A stretch of 64,000 nucleotides of DNA from Actinomycetes bacterium (GCA_029782355.1 JAKOUY010000036.1:66193-130192), one strand, 5' to 3'; shown: positions 8,934 through 17,522, counted from the first letter of the stretch. Program-made: numbers and translations. The notes: generated by a model from the sequence alone, not told the origin.

Positions 8934-9716
8934 TCACTCGGGCGTCGTGTAGGCCGCGGTGATGCCGCCGTCGACGATCAACGACTGACCGGTCATCCAG
9001 CTCGACTCGTCGCTGGCCAGGAACAGGGCGCCGTTGGCGATCTCGGCGGGCTCACCGAAGCGACCCATCGGGATGTGCACCAGCCGGCGGTTGCGGCGGG
9101 CGTCGTCGGACAGGAACTTGGCCAGCAGCGGGGTCATCACCGGTCCGGGGCACAGGGCGTTGGCCCGGATCCCCTGGCGGGCGTAGATCACGGCGATCTC
9201 CCGGGTCATCGCCAGCACCGCGCCCTTCGACGCGGTATAGGCGATCTGCGGGGTGGCCGCCCCGAGGTGGGCGACGAACGAGGCGACGTTGACGATCGAG
9301 CCCCGCCCCTGGGCGAGCATCTGGGGGATGGCGTACTTGCAGGTCAGCAGGGAGCCGAGGACGTTGATGTCCATCGTCCGCTGGTAGGTCTCGACGCTGG
9401 TGTTGGTCGGGGCGTCGTCGTCGCTCAACATCACCCCGGCGTTGTTGTAGAGCACGTCGAGCGCTCCGAAGGTCTCCACCGTGTGCTCCACGGCCGCCTG
9501 GACCGATGCCTCGTCGGTGACGTCGCAGGCCACGAAGCTGGCCTCGCCGCCGGCGGCAGCGATGGCCTCCACCGCCTCCTCGCCGTCGGCCACGTCGGCG
9601 ATGACCACCCGCGCCCCCTCGGCGGCGAAGCGTTCGGCGCCGACCCGGCCGAGACCGGACGAGGCCCCGGTGATCAGGGCGACGCGACCATCGAGGCGAA
9701 GGCGGGGCTGCTGCAT
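8934..9716 (-). CDS. short-chain dehydrogenase/reductase (classical SDR)
   Basis: A 260-residue SDR beginning at the ATG at 9716; the frame continues open upstream but homology starts here. The cofactor motif TGASSGLG is at about residues 16-23. NNAG and the catalytic Tyr/Lys (YTASK) are also present, and the C-terminal SSWMTGQSLIVDGG is typical of the family. Asp in the ADVAD region after beta-strand 2 suggests NAD preference. The substrate is unknown. It is divergent from the EEP-family gene with a 36-bp gap, so the promoter must lie in or overlap that short spacer. Confidence 0.9.
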   Translation of the reverse strand: MQQPRLRLDGRVALITGASSGLGRVGAERFAAEGARVVIADVADGEEAVEAIAAAGGEASFVACDVTDEASVQAAVEHTVETFGALDVLYNNAGVMLSDDDAPTNTSVETYQRTMDINVLGSLLTCKYAIPQMLAQGRGSIVNVASFVAHLGAATPQIAYTASKGAVLAMTREIAVIYARQGIRANALCPGPVMTPLLAKFLSDDARRNRRLVHIPMGRFGEPAEIANGALFLASDESSWMTGQSLIVDGGITAAYTTPE

Positions 9717-9752
9717 GGCGGCGAACACTACCCGGCGGCCAGACTGACGCCC

Positions 9753-10460
9753 GTGGCCGGCTGGCGGATCCTCACCTGGAACGTCCACGGCTCGGCTCGC
9801 CCCGACCTCGACCGGATCGCCGCCGTGCTGGCCGACCAGCGAGCCGACGTGGTGGCGCTGCAGGAGATCCGCAGCCGTCAGGCACGCCGGCTGGCCGAAC
9901 GACTGGGCTGGTCGGTGCGCTGGGCGCGCAAGCACTACCCGTTCACCCCGCTGCTGTGGTGGCTGGCCGAAGGGGCGGCGATCCTGTCGCCCCACGCACT
10001 GAGCAGTTCGCGGCGGGTGTCGTTGACGCCGGGGGTGTCCAGCTGGACCTTCCGCCACCGGATCGTCCTGGTCGCCACGGCTCGCCGCGGCGCGGGCGGC
10101 GGGCTGCGCTGCTACAACGTCCATCTCTCGACGGCCGACCATCACGAGCGGATCCGTCAGGCCAAGCAGATCGAGTTGCTGATCGTTGCCGACCCCGACC
10201 GGGACGTGCCGCGGGTGGTCGCCGGCGATCTCAACGATCCGGACCCGGTCGACGTCCTCGCCGAGTTCGCCACGGACGGGTTCGTCGACCGGTCCGAGCA
10301 CCCCACCAGCCCGGCCGGGGAGCCGTCCCAGCGGATCGACTACGTCCTCGTCCCCCGCCGCATGGTGCAGCGCGACGGGTGGACTGCACCGGGCGGCCAG
10401 GCGTGGTCGGCGCTGAGCGACCACCTGCCCACGGCGGTCACCGTCGACGTGGCCGACTGA
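9753..10460 (+). CDS. endonuclease/exonuclease/phosphatase-family protein
   Basis: A 235-residue EEP-superfamily metal-dependent phosphohydrolase with a GTG start at 9753. All core motifs are present: LTWNVHG (Asn), LQEIRS (Glu metal ligand), NVHLS (His), AGDLND (Asp/Asn) and the terminal SDHLP (Asp-His). The complete active site implies a functional enzyme. Members include DNA repair nucleases, sphingomyelinases and inositol phosphatases, so the substrate is unresolved. There is no signal peptide, so it is probably cytoplasmic. Its stop codon abuts the converging glutamine synthetase-like gene with no spacer. Confidence 0.88.
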   Translation: MAGWRILTWNVHGSARPDLDRIAAVLADQRADVVALQEIRSRQARRLAERLGWSVRWARKHYPFTPLLWWLAEGAAILSPHALSSSRRVSLTPGVSSWTFRHRIVLVATARRGAGGGLRCYNVHLSTADHHERIRQAKQIELLIVADPDRDVPRVVAGDLNDPDPVDVLAEFATDGFVDRSEHPTSPAGEPSQRIDYVLVPRRMVQRDGWTAPGGQAWSALSDHLPTAVTVDVAD

Positions 10461-11831
10461 TCAGATCTGCTCCCAGTAGCGGCGCAGCTCCCAATCGGTC
10501 ACGGTGCGGTTGAACGCCATCCACTCGGCGCGAGCCATCGTCAGCACGTGGTGGTGGACCTCGTCGCCGAAGCACTCCCGGGCGATGTCGCTGCGCTCCC
10601 ACCGATCGATGGCGTCGGCGATGTTCCACGGGATGCGCTCGATCTCGTCGCTCTCGTAACCGTTGCCGGCGAACGGGGCCCCGAGCTCGAGACCGTGGCG
10701 GATCCCGTACAACCCACCCGCCAGCGTCCCGGCGAAGGCGAAGTAGCTGTTGGCGTCGCTCCCCGGGATGCGGCACTCGACGCGCGTCCCGGAGCCGTGG
10801 CCGACCTTGCGGAAGCCGAGGGTGCGGTTGTCGATGCCCCAGCCGATGCCGGTCGGCGCCCACGAGCCCGGTTGGAATCGCTTGTAGCTGTTGATGGTGG
10901 GCGCCCACAGCAGGCTGAAGTCGCACGCCGTGGCGATCAACCCGGCCAGGTACTGACGGAACGTCTCGCTCATGCCGTGCTCGGCGTCATGGTCGTGGAA
11001 CACGGCTCGGGTTCCGTCTGGCGACCACAGGCTGGAGTGGATGTGGCACGACGATCCGGTGTCGGCGAAGTCGTACTTGGCCATGAAGCTCACCGAGCGG
11101 CCGGCGAAGTGGGCGATCTCCTTGGCGGCCAGCTTGTACACGCTGTTGCGGTCGGCCATCTCGACTGCGGTCGTGTAGTCGAGGTTGATCTCGTGCTGGC
11201 CGCGTCCGGCCTCGCCCTTGCTGAACTCGACCGGGACGCCGGCGGCTTCCAGGGCGCGACGGATGGCCCCGATGACGTACTCGTCCTTGGTCGTCTGCAG
11301 GACGTGGTAGTCCTCGACCCACGGCGAGTGCGGGCGCAGGTCGCGGTAGCCCTTGTCGTGGGCCTCGTCGTAGGTGTCACGGAACAGGTAGAACTCGATC
11401 TCGCTGGCCACCTTCGGCAGGAAGCCCGCCTCGGCGGCCGCCTCGACCTGGCGACGCAGCACCGTGCGCGGGGCCACCTCGATCAGCTCCCCGGTCTCGA
11501 CGTCGTGCAGATCGCAGATCACCATGGCCGTGCGCTCGACCCACGGCAGGGCTCGCACGGTGCCCCAGTCGGGACGGGCCAGCATGTCGCCGTAGCCCTG
11601 GTCGTAGCTGGCGAAGCGGTAGCCGGCCACGGGGTTGTTGTCGATGTCGCAGGCGATCAGGTAGTCGCAGTTCTCGGTCCCGTCCTCGGCGACCCGTTCG
11701 ACGAAGAACCGACCCGTGGTCCGCTTGCCCACCAGGCGGCCCTGGAGGTCCGGGAACACCATCACGACGGTGTCGATCGACCCGTCCTCGATACGAGCCT
11801 GGAGATCGGAGCGGGTCAGGAGCGCGGCCAT
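10461..11831 (-). CDS. glutamine synthetase-like ligase (type I fold)
   Basis: A 456-residue GS-family enzyme from the ATG at 11831. Hallmarks include EIEFYLF (metal-binding Glu), GQHEINLDY, the GSSCHIHSSLW nucleotide/ammonia region, the NSYKRFQPGSWAP glutamate-flap region and RVECRIPG. I do not see the adenylylation Tyr loop (NLYDLPPEE-like) of assimilatory GlnA, so it is more likely a GlnA3/GlnA4-like gamma-glutamyl-polyamine or -ethanolamine synthetase. That specificity is inference. It lies 34 bp downstream of the DUF885 peptidase gene and converges with the EEP gene. Confidence 0.88.
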   Translation of the reverse strand: MAALLTRSDLQARIEDGSIDTVVMVFPDLQGRLVGKRTTGRFFVERVAEDGTENCDYLIACDIDNNPVAGYRFASYDQGYGDMLARPDWGTVRALPWVERTAMVICDLHDVETGELIEVAPRTVLRRQVEAAAEAGFLPKVASEIEFYLFRDTYDEAHDKGYRDLRPHSPWVEDYHVLQTTKDEYVIGAIRRALEAAGVPVEFSKGEAGRGQHEINLDYTTAVEMADRNSVYKLAAKEIAHFAGRSVSFMAKYDFADTGSSCHIHSSLWSPDGTRAVFHDHDAEHGMSETFRQYLAGLIATACDFSLLWAPTINSYKRFQPGSWAPTGIGWGIDNRTLGFRKVGHGSGTRVECRIPGSDANSYFAFAGTLAGGLYGIRHGLELGAPFAGNGYESDEIERIPWNIADAIDRWERSDIARECFGDEVHHHVLTMARAEWMAFNRTVTDWELRRYWEQI

Positions 11832-11865
11832 CGGCGCGACATTAGGTGCCGGGAGCCGGCGGCCG

Positions 11866-13548
11866 TCACGCCGGCTGGAAGGCGTCGAGTTCGGCGCGCA
11901 GCTGGTCGAGGCCCACCGCCCCCTTCGCCAGGGCGAAGGAGTGGAACTGGCGCAGGTCGAACGCCGCACCCAGCCGGGCCATCACCTGGTCGCGCGCCCG
12001 CTGCCACTCGCGCTGACCGATCTTGTAGGAGATCGCCTGGGCCGGCCACCCGAGATACCGATCGATCTCGCTCTCCATGTACTCGCGGGTGTTGCCGGTC
12101 TCGACCATGCTGAACTCGACGGCGAGATCGCGGCTCCACACCTCCCCGCCGTGGAACGGCCGGCCGTCGCTCAGCACGGTGCCGTCGGGGATCGACAGAC
12201 CGAGGTGCATGCCGATGTCGACGATGACTCGCACGGCGCGCAGCTGCTGGCCGGCCAGGAAGCCGAGACGATGGTCGGGGTTGGCGAACCAGCCGAGCTC
12301 GTCGCAGAGCTGCTCGGCGTACAGCGCCCAGCCCTCGCCGTGGCCGGGGATGAAGGCGTGACGCTGGTAGCGGGACAGGTGCTCGGCCTGCGTCAGGGCA
12401 GTGCCGAGTTGCAGGTGGTGCCCGGGAACGGACTCGTGGTAGCAGGTCGTGACGTCCGACCACATCGGGAACCGGCTCCGTCCGAGGGTCGGCCACCACG
12501 TCCGCCCTTCGCGACCGAAGTCCTCCGAGGGCGGGGTGTAGTAGGGCGCAGCGCTGGACCCCTCGGGCGGCAGCATGACCGTGCACCGGTCGATCACCGG
12601 AGCGATGTCGAAGTGCTCGGCGGCGCGGGCCAGGGCGTCGTCGGTCATCTCCTGCAGCCAGCGGCGGTAGGCCTCGGCCGTGTCGAGCGAGCGACCGGGG
12701 TCGGATTCGAGCAGGTCGACCACCTCGGGGAACGTCGCGCCCGGCAGGATCTCGGCGCACACCTCGGCGATGGCGGCGCGCAGCCGGGCGAACTCGTCCC
12801 ACGCCCAGCGGTACATCTCCTGCGGGTCGAGGTCGGCGCCGAGGTGGGCGCGGACGTGCAGCCGGTATCGATCGGCGCCGCACCCGTCGAGCGGATCGGC
12901 GGCCGGGGCGTAGACATCGCGCAGGTACGCGGCGTGCTCGGCCAGGGCGGCGTCGGCGCCCTGGCCGGCGTGCCGCAGGGTGTCAACCAGGTCGGTGCCG
13001 ACACCGGCCCGTGCCGCCTCGTCGGCCAGCGAGGCGAACCAGCCGTCGTCGGACCACCGCTGCGACTGGGTGGCCTCGGCCAGTGCCTGACGACGCGATC
13101 CGCGGATGCCCTGGGCCAGGGCGGCGTCCAGCGTCGCCCGACCCCCGGCCAGGCACGGCCCGACCTCGGCCAACCGGGCGGCGATGTTGTCCCACGCATC
13201 GCCACCGTGGCGCGGCATCATGTCGAACACGGCGCGCACGGCTTGCGTCTCGCCCAGGTACTCGCCCAGGTGACGTCCCCACTCGCCGGCCTCGTGGAGG
13301 GCGATCTCACTGCCCAGGCGCTCGGCCAACAGGTCACGGCACAGCCGGTCGTCCTCGCCGGTCACCTCCAGATCGGCGAGCGCGGCCAGGGTGTCGACGT
13401 CGAGCCGGTGACGGGCCTCCACCCCGATCGGGGAGAAGTCCGGGAGCTGGCGGTCGTAGGCCACCTCGCCGACGACGGTGGCGTTGATCGGGTGGAGACG
13501 CAACGATTCGGTCACGTAGTCGTCGGCCAGTTGGAAGATGGGACTCAT
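11866..13548 (-). CDS. DUF885-family zinc metallopeptidase-like protein
   Basis: A 560-residue DUF885 protein. ATG 13548 is preferred over the upstream GTG at 13557, which would overlap the neighbouring spacer. The zincin-like motif HESVPGHHLQ is present near residue 350, followed by HGEGWALYAEQL, which carries the third-ligand Glu. Members are cytoplasmic or lipoprotein metallopeptidases of mostly unknown substrate. No signal peptide is present here, so a cytoplasmic location is likely. It starts 10 bp after the stop of the GGDEF-EAL gene, so co-transcription is likely, though a shared function is not obvious. Confidence 0.88.
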   Translation of the reverse strand: MSPIFQLADDYVTESLRLHPINATVVGEVAYDRQLPDFSPIGVEARHRLDVDTLAALADLEVTGEDDRLCRDLLAERLGSEIALHEAGEWGRHLGEYLGETQAVRAVFDMMPRHGGDAWDNIAARLAEVGPCLAGGRATLDAALAQGIRGSRRQALAEATQSQRWSDDGWFASLADEAARAGVGTDLVDTLRHAGQGADAALAEHAAYLRDVYAPAADPLDGCGADRYRLHVRAHLGADLDPQEMYRWAWDEFARLRAAIAEVCAEILPGATFPEVVDLLESDPGRSLDTAEAYRRWLQEMTDDALARAAEHFDIAPVIDRCTVMLPPEGSSAAPYYTPPSEDFGREGRTWWPTLGRSRFPMWSDVTTCYHESVPGHHLQLGTALTQAEHLSRYQRHAFIPGHGEGWALYAEQLCDELGWFANPDHRLGFLAGQQLRAVRVIVDIGMHLGLSIPDGTVLSDGRPFHGGEVWSRDLAVEFSMVETGNTREYMESEIDRYLGWPAQAISYKIGQREWQRARDQVMARLGAAFDLRQFHSFALAKGAVGLDQLRAELDAFQPA

Positions 13549-13558
13549 GGCGACCACC

Positions 13559-16108
13559 CTACGCAGAGGCCTCCGAGCGCAGGACGGTCACGGCGGCGGC
13601 GGTGGGCGGCAGATCGCCGGCGAACGACTCGATCAACTGCTCGGGCGATGCCGGACGGCCGAACAGGTAGCCCTGGGCTCGGCGGCAGTGCATCTCCACC
13701 AGCGCGTCGCGCTGCTCGGCGGTCTCCACCCCCTCGGCCACGACGTGCAGGTGCAGGGCGTCGGCCAGCTGGATGATGCCGCGGACCAGGAGCCGTGACT
13801 CGGCGCCCAGCCCCAGGCGAGCGACGAACGCCCGGTCGATCTTCACCAGCGCCAACGGCAGTTCCTGCAACTGCGACAGCGACGAGTACCCGGTGCCGAA
13901 GTCGTCGAGCCCGAAGCGGACCCCGGCACCGGCCATCGTCTCCAGCACCACCTTGGTCGGGCGGGGATCGTCGATGAACAGGGACTCGGTGATCTCCAGG
14001 ACGAGCCGCTCGCCGGGGACGCCGTAGGCCCGCAGCAGGGCGAGGACGTCCTCGGCGAAGTGCGGCTCCTTCAACTGCCGAGTCGAGACATTGACCGACA
14101 GGTAGAAGTCGGTCCCGGCGATGACCGGCTCCCAGGCGGCGAGCTGCTGCAGGGCCTGGCGGAGCACGTACCAGCCGAGCTCGACGATCCACCCGGACTC
14201 CTCCGTCAGCCGCAGGAACGCGCCGGGGCTGAGCTCGCCGCGTTCGGGGTGCCGCCAGCGGACGAGCGCCTCGGCCGCGGCAACCCGCCCGCTGCCCAGC
14301 TCGACGATCGGCTGGTAGGCGAGGACGAACTCGCCGCGGTCGATCGCCGTCGCCAGGGCCGACGTCAGCTCGAGGCGCTCCTGCGCCTGGGCATGCATGA
14401 CCGGCTCGAAGCGGGCGAAGCGTCCCTTGCCCTGCGACTTGGCGTTGTACAGCGCCAGGTCGGCGTCGCGCAGGACGTCGGCGGGCTGGTCCGGCACGCC
14501 GCCGGTCCGGCGCAGGCCGACGGACGCACCGATGCCCACCTCACGCCCCTCGAGATGGGTGACCTGCGACAGGGCCCCGATGATCCGCTGGGCGGTGCGC
14601 TCGCAGGACAGGTCGTCGGCATCGCGCAGGATGATGGCGAACTCATCGCCGCCGAGCCGGGCGACCAGACCGCCGGCGCCGATGCACCCGACCAACCGTT
14701 GGGCCACCGTCTTCAACAGCTCGTCACCGGCCACGTGCCCGAGGCTGTCGTTCACGGTCTTGAAGTCGTCGAGGTCGACGAGCAGGACGGCGTGCTGGCC
14801 GTTCTGGGTGCGGCACAGGTCCGCCAGCTCGGTCATCAGGTGGTTGCGGTTGGCCAGCCCGGTGACGCTGTCGTAGAACGCCTGCTGGCGGAGCTGTCGT
14901 TCGAGCTCGACGAGCTGGTGGATCGAGCGCTCCAGGTCGCCGCGCTCCAGGGCCATGCCGATCTGCTTGGTCATCATCTCGACCATGCCGATGTCGGACT
15001 TGCTGAGCCGGTCGGCCGACCCGGCCCGGGCGTCGACCACCACCACACCGGCGCGCTCGTCGTTGCGGCGGACCGGCGCCACCACCGTGTCGCCATGGGC
15101 GAAGACCGAGACGGCCCCGCTGGTGACCTCCACCGAACCGGCCCGGTAGAGCGTCACATCGTCGACCTCGGCGGCCAGCCGGCGAGCCGCTGACTCCTCG
15201 GTCGGGGCCGCCGCCGTCATGGCCGTGCCGTCCTCGATCCGCTCGCCCACCGCGCAGGTCACGGCGCCCTCCGGCGTCAGCAGGACCAACCGGGCCCACT
15301 CGGCGCGCAGCGCGCCGCGCAGCTCACCGAGGACGGACAGCAGACCGTCGTCGAGGTTGGGTTGCTCGTGGAGTGCAGCCGTGGCCCGGTACAGCAGCTC
15401 GGAGCGGTCGGTCACCCGCTGCTGGCGGCGCAGCGTGGAGTACACCGCGAAGAGCACGATGACGAAGGCCGCCGGCACGAGCGCCAGCGGCACGGCGATC
15501 GATCCGAGGAAGACCGCCTCGACGGCGACCGAGCTGTTGGCGATGGAGCACACGGTGCCGGTCCACAGCGCCCGCAGCGGTGACTGGGCCGTCCCGGACG
15601 CCAGCCGGGTGACCCCCGAGACCGCCAGCTGGCAGAACATCGCCATCACCAACCCGCCGGCCATCGCGGCGAAGCCGGAGCGACCGCTGAACTGGCGGGT
15701 GTCGCCGAGCAGGTCGAACACGACGGTGCCGGCCAGCGCACCGACCGACTCCTGGGCGATGTTGAACAGGAACTTCACCAGCGGCGGCCGCTGGAAGAGG
15801 GCGGCGATCACGGCGCCGGCGGCGAGGCCGGCCGGGATGGTCCACAGCTGGCCGAGGAGCAACGCCACCACGAAGGCCAGGTCGGCCATGACGAACGAGA
15901 TGGTCGCGGTGCGGGTCGCGTGCAACTCGACGCGCAGGAACCGGCCGACGACGAACAGGGCGACCGTGGCCACCCACGGCCACGGATGCGGGGCGTGCCG
16001 AGGAACGTGCGCCAGGGCTTCCGGCCAACCGGCGGCCGCGATGACGCCGAGCAGCAGCGTCAGGACCCACGGTCCCCACACCCGGCGCGCCCGCTGCACG
16101 GTGGTCAC
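13559..16108 (-). CDS. membrane GAF-GGDEF-EAL cyclic-di-GMP protein
   Basis: An 849-residue c-di-GMP turnover protein, GTG start at 16108. An N-terminal membrane module of about 240 residues has several hydrophobic helices (MASE-like). A GAF-like domain follows at about 255-395, then GGDEF at about 425-575 and EAL at about 590-835. The GGDEF motif is intact in ARLGGDEFAIIL. The EAL motif is intact (AEALVRW), with EITES and the DDFGTG loop also present, so either or both activities are possible. The GAF domain probably tunes activity to a ligand. It is the first large gene downstream of the tandem micropeptide array on the same strand and could be on the same transcript. Confidence 0.93.
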   Translation of the reverse strand: MTTVQRARRVWGPWVLTLLLGVIAAAGWPEALAHVPRHAPHPWPWVATVALFVVGRFLRVELHATRTATISFVMADLAFVVALLLGQLWTIPAGLAAGAVIAALFQRPPLVKFLFNIAQESVGALAGTVVFDLLGDTRQFSGRSGFAAMAGGLVMAMFCQLAVSGVTRLASGTAQSPLRALWTGTVCSIANSSVAVEAVFLGSIAVPLALVPAAFVIVLFAVYSTLRRQQRVTDRSELLYRATAALHEQPNLDDGLLSVLGELRGALRAEWARLVLLTPEGAVTCAVGERIEDGTAMTAAAPTEESAARRLAAEVDDVTLYRAGSVEVTSGAVSVFAHGDTVVAPVRRNDERAGVVVVDARAGSADRLSKSDIGMVEMMTKQIGMALERGDLERSIHQLVELERQLRQQAFYDSVTGLANRNHLMTELADLCRTQNGQHAVLLVDLDDFKTVNDSLGHVAGDELLKTVAQRLVGCIGAGGLVARLGGDEFAIILRDADDLSCERTAQRIIGALSQVTHLEGREVGIGASVGLRRTGGVPDQPADVLRDADLALYNAKSQGKGRFARFEPVMHAQAQERLELTSALATAIDRGEFVLAYQPIVELGSGRVAAAEALVRWRHPERGELSPGAFLRLTEESGWIVELGWYVLRQALQQLAAWEPVIAGTDFYLSVNVSTRQLKEPHFAEDVLALLRAYGVPGERLVLEITESLFIDDPRPTKVVLETMAGAGVRFGLDDFGTGYSSLSQLQELPLALVKIDRAFVARLGLGAESRLLVRGIIQLADALHLHVVAEGVETAEQRDALVEMHCRRAQGYLFGRPASPEQLIESFAGDLPPTAAAVTVLRSEASA

Positions 16109-16162
16109 CTGATGCAGGTTATGCGACGCTGTCGGCGACGCTGCCGACGGCGCGCTCGGGCA

Positions 16163-16264
16163 TCACCAGTTGACGTTCTGCGGACGCACGGCGCCGAACA
16201 CGGCAACGGCGGCGGCGAACACGCCAGCGGCACGGACAGCAGCAGCAAACAGGGTGGTCTTCAC
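16163..16264 (-). CDS. 33-residue hydrophobic micropeptide, copy 1 (promoter-distal)
   Basis: GTG-started ORF of 34 codons. The peptide begins M/V-KTTLFAAAV, has an Ala/Val/Phe-rich core and ends RPQNVNW. It differs from copy 2 by one base in the coding region, changing the tail His to Gln (RPHNVNW in the other two). A GAAGGA Shine-Dalgarno sequence lies about 10 nt before the start, in the 32-bp spacer. The single Lys at position 2 plus the hydrophobic core suggests a membrane-inserting or exported peptide. No homologue is recognised. It is 54 bp upstream of the GGDEF-EAL start. Confidence 0.72.
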   Translation of the reverse strand: MKTTLFAAAVRAAGVFAAAVAVFGAVRPQNVNW

Positions 16265-16296
16265 GGGTACGGGTCCTTCGATCTGGAAACGGCGGG

Positions 16297-16398
16297 TCAC
16301 CAGTTGACGTTGTGCGGACGCACGGCGCCGAACACGGCAACGGCGGCGGCGAACACGCCAGCGGCACGGACAGCAGCAGCAAACAGGGTGGTCTTCAC
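16297..16398 (-). CDS. 33-residue hydrophobic micropeptide, copy 2 (middle)
   Basis: GTG-started, 34 codons. The peptide is the same as copy 3: starts KTTLF after the initiator, has a hydrophobic Ala/Val core, and ends RPHNVNW. A GAAGGA ribosome-binding site lies in the spacer upstream. The two base differences from copy 3 in the coding region are both synonymous (a Leu TTG/CTG and an Ala GCT/GCC). That pattern is evidence that the peptide sequence itself is under selection. Function unknown; see the copy 1 and copy 3 entries. Confidence 0.75.
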   Translation of the reverse strand: MKTTLFAAAVRAAGVFAAAVAVFGAVRPHNVNW

Positions 16399-16430
16399 GG
16401 GTATGGGTCCTTCGATCTGGAAACGGCGGG

Positions 16431-16532
16431 TCACCAGTTGACGTTGTGCGGACGCACGGCGCCGAACACGGCAACGGCAGCGGCGAACACGCCAGCGGCA
16501 CGGACAGCAGCAGCAAACAAGGTGGTCTTCAC
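16431..16532 (-). CDS. 33-residue hydrophobic micropeptide, copy 3 (promoter-proximal)
   Basis: First gene of the three-copy array. GTG start at 16532, preceded by a good Shine-Dalgarno sequence (AGAGGGAG, about 7 nt before the start). That supports starting here rather than extending the open frame further upstream. The peptide has the layout Lys2, hydrophobic core and RPHNVNW tail. Its upstream region (16533-16690) is unlike the inter-copy spacers, so this copy probably carries the promoter. The family is unrecognised; plausible roles are a membrane-active toxin, a secreted signal or a small membrane regulator. Confidence 0.77.
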   Translation of the reverse strand: MKTTLFAAAVRAAGVFAAAVAVFGAVRPHNVNW

Positions 16533-16642
16533 GGATGGGCTCCCTCTGAGTGGGTGATGGACGAGTGAATTCGGGCACACGCGGAGTGTCGTGGACTCGG
16601 GTGTGCCCACCCTGTGAGGCCACGTTCGCACTCCCGGTAGCC

Positions 16643-16648
16643 ATCGTA
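16643..16648 (-). promoter_or_regulatory. candidate -10 element for the micropeptide array
   Basis: Reading the minus strand, TACGAT fits the actinobacterial TANNNT -10 pattern and lies about 110 nt upstream of the copy 3 start. No convincing -35 is visible. A 5' leader of about 100 nt would be long for a micro-ORF and might hold regulation. Weak support from sequence alone. Confidence 0.35.
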
Positions 16649-16727
16649 ACGGGCGCGCCGCCAGGAAGCGAGAGCGAACACATTTTCACGAGCGCGACCA
16701 GACCGGCCGGCAGCGCCGACCGGACAT

Positions 16728-16757
16728 CTCGCCGGCGTTCTCGAACGCCGCGGCGAG
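16728..16757 (-). terminator. hairpin downstream of carD
   Basis: Inverted repeat with arms ctcgccggcgttc and gaacgccgcggcgag, a 2-nt apex and a 2-nt bulge. It lies about 50 bp past the carD stop and before the micropeptide array. There is no U-tract, as is common in high-GC actinobacteria. It may isolate the array from carD transcription. Confidence 0.5.
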
Positions 16758-16809
16758 CCCGCGTGGGGCCGGGGGTGTGCTGCCCCGCGGCCGGAGTGGC
16801 GGCCTCGGC

Positions 16810-17328
16810 CTACTTGGCCTTGGCGTCCTTCCCCGGCTTCAGCACACCGCGAGCAAGCGCCTCGTCGAGGTACTTCTCGGCCTCCTCGGCACTGACCTTC
16901 AGCGCCGGGGCGATCTCACTGATCAGGTTGATTCGAGCGCGATCGTACATCGTCCGCTCGGCGGCCGACAGCGAGGCGTCGCGGTTTCGCGCCGCCAGGT
17001 TCCGGACCACCTCGGCCACCTGGTACACGTCGCCGCTCTTCAACTTCTCCTGATGGTTCTTGAACCGCCGGCTCCAGTTGCTCGGGACGCGCGGGTCGGG
17101 CTTGGAGAGCACCGACACCAGGTCCTCGAGCTCGTCGGGATTCACCGGTGGCCGGACACCCACCTCGGCGGCCTTGGCCGTCGGCACCGAGAGGGTCATC
17201 TCGTTGATGACCGTCTTCAGGATCAGGTACTCCTGGGTGGAGCCGAACGCCTCCATCTTCTTGGTGCCCTGGACGATGCACGCCCCGTGCTGGGGGTAGA
17301 TGACCGTGTCACCCTTCTTGAACTTCAC
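16810..17328 (-). CDS. carD: CarD-family RNA polymerase-binding transcription regulator
   Basis: A 172-residue CarD protein, GTG start at 17328 with a GGGAAGG ribosome-binding site upstream. The N-terminal Tudor-like RNA polymerase interaction domain (about 1-55: GDTVIYPQHGACIV, GTKKMEAFG, YLILKT) is followed by the helical DNA-binding domain, including SNWSRRFKNHQEKLKSGD. The Trp in that stretch matches the residue mycobacterial CarD uses to wedge open the promoter bubble. CarD stabilises open complexes at rRNA and many other promoters and is essential in mycobacteria. A candidate -10 (TACCCT, minus strand 17363-17368) lies upstream. Confidence 0.95.
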   Translation of the reverse strand: MKFKKGDTVIYPQHGACIVQGTKKMEAFGSTQEYLILKTVINEMTLSVPTAKAAEVGVRPPVNPDELEDLVSVLSKPDPRVPSNWSRRFKNHQEKLKSGDVYQVAEVVRNLAARNRDASLSAAERTMYDRARINLISEIAPALKVSAEEAEKYLDEALARGVLKPGKDAKAK

Positions 17329-17437
17329 CGTGGTCGCTCACCTTCCCTCGCGCGCCGCGACCAGGGTAGGCCACGACCGCCCCAATTCCCCGCAGCGCAC
17401 GGTCGTCGACCCGGCGAGCGAACGGCGTGACACCCGG

Positions 17438-17510
17438 CGCCCCCGGTAGGACTCGAACCCACAACCGACGGGGTAGAAACCCGCTGCTCTCTCCATTGAG
17501 CTACGGAGGC
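17438..17510 (-). tRNA. tRNA-Arg (UCU anticodon)
   Basis: 73-nt cloverleaf on the minus strand. Acceptor arms are GCCTCCG and CGGGGGC. The D-arm GCTC/GAGC, anticodon loop TTTCTAC with anticodon TCT, and a T-arm with TTCGAGT are present. The discriminator base is G and CCA is not encoded. It reads AGA (and AGG by wobble), rare codons in a genome this GC-rich. Confidence 0.93.
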
Positions 17511-17522
17511 GATCACTGCATG

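Larger units (their letters stand above)
16163..16532 (-). repeat. three tandem direct repeats, 134-bp period
   Basis: Three 102-bp coding units separated by two 32-bp spacers, giving an exact 134-bp period. Copies 1 and 2 differ at one coding position, copies 2 and 3 at two, and the two spacers at one (gggtac versus gggtat). Near-identity at DNA level implies recent duplication or gene conversion. Each unit carries its own ribosome-binding site, start and stop, so the repeat is a gene array rather than non-coding satellite DNA. Confidence 0.95.

Noticed and set aside
16119-16160. 14-codon ATG frame directly after micropeptide copy 1
   Set aside because: The ATG overlaps the copy 1 stop by chance, the frame is absent from copies 2 and 3, and composition is unremarkable.
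16163-16532. CRISPR-like interpretation of the tandem repeats
   Set aside because: The 32-bp spacers are nearly identical, and the 102-bp repeats are coding with their own ribosome-binding sites.
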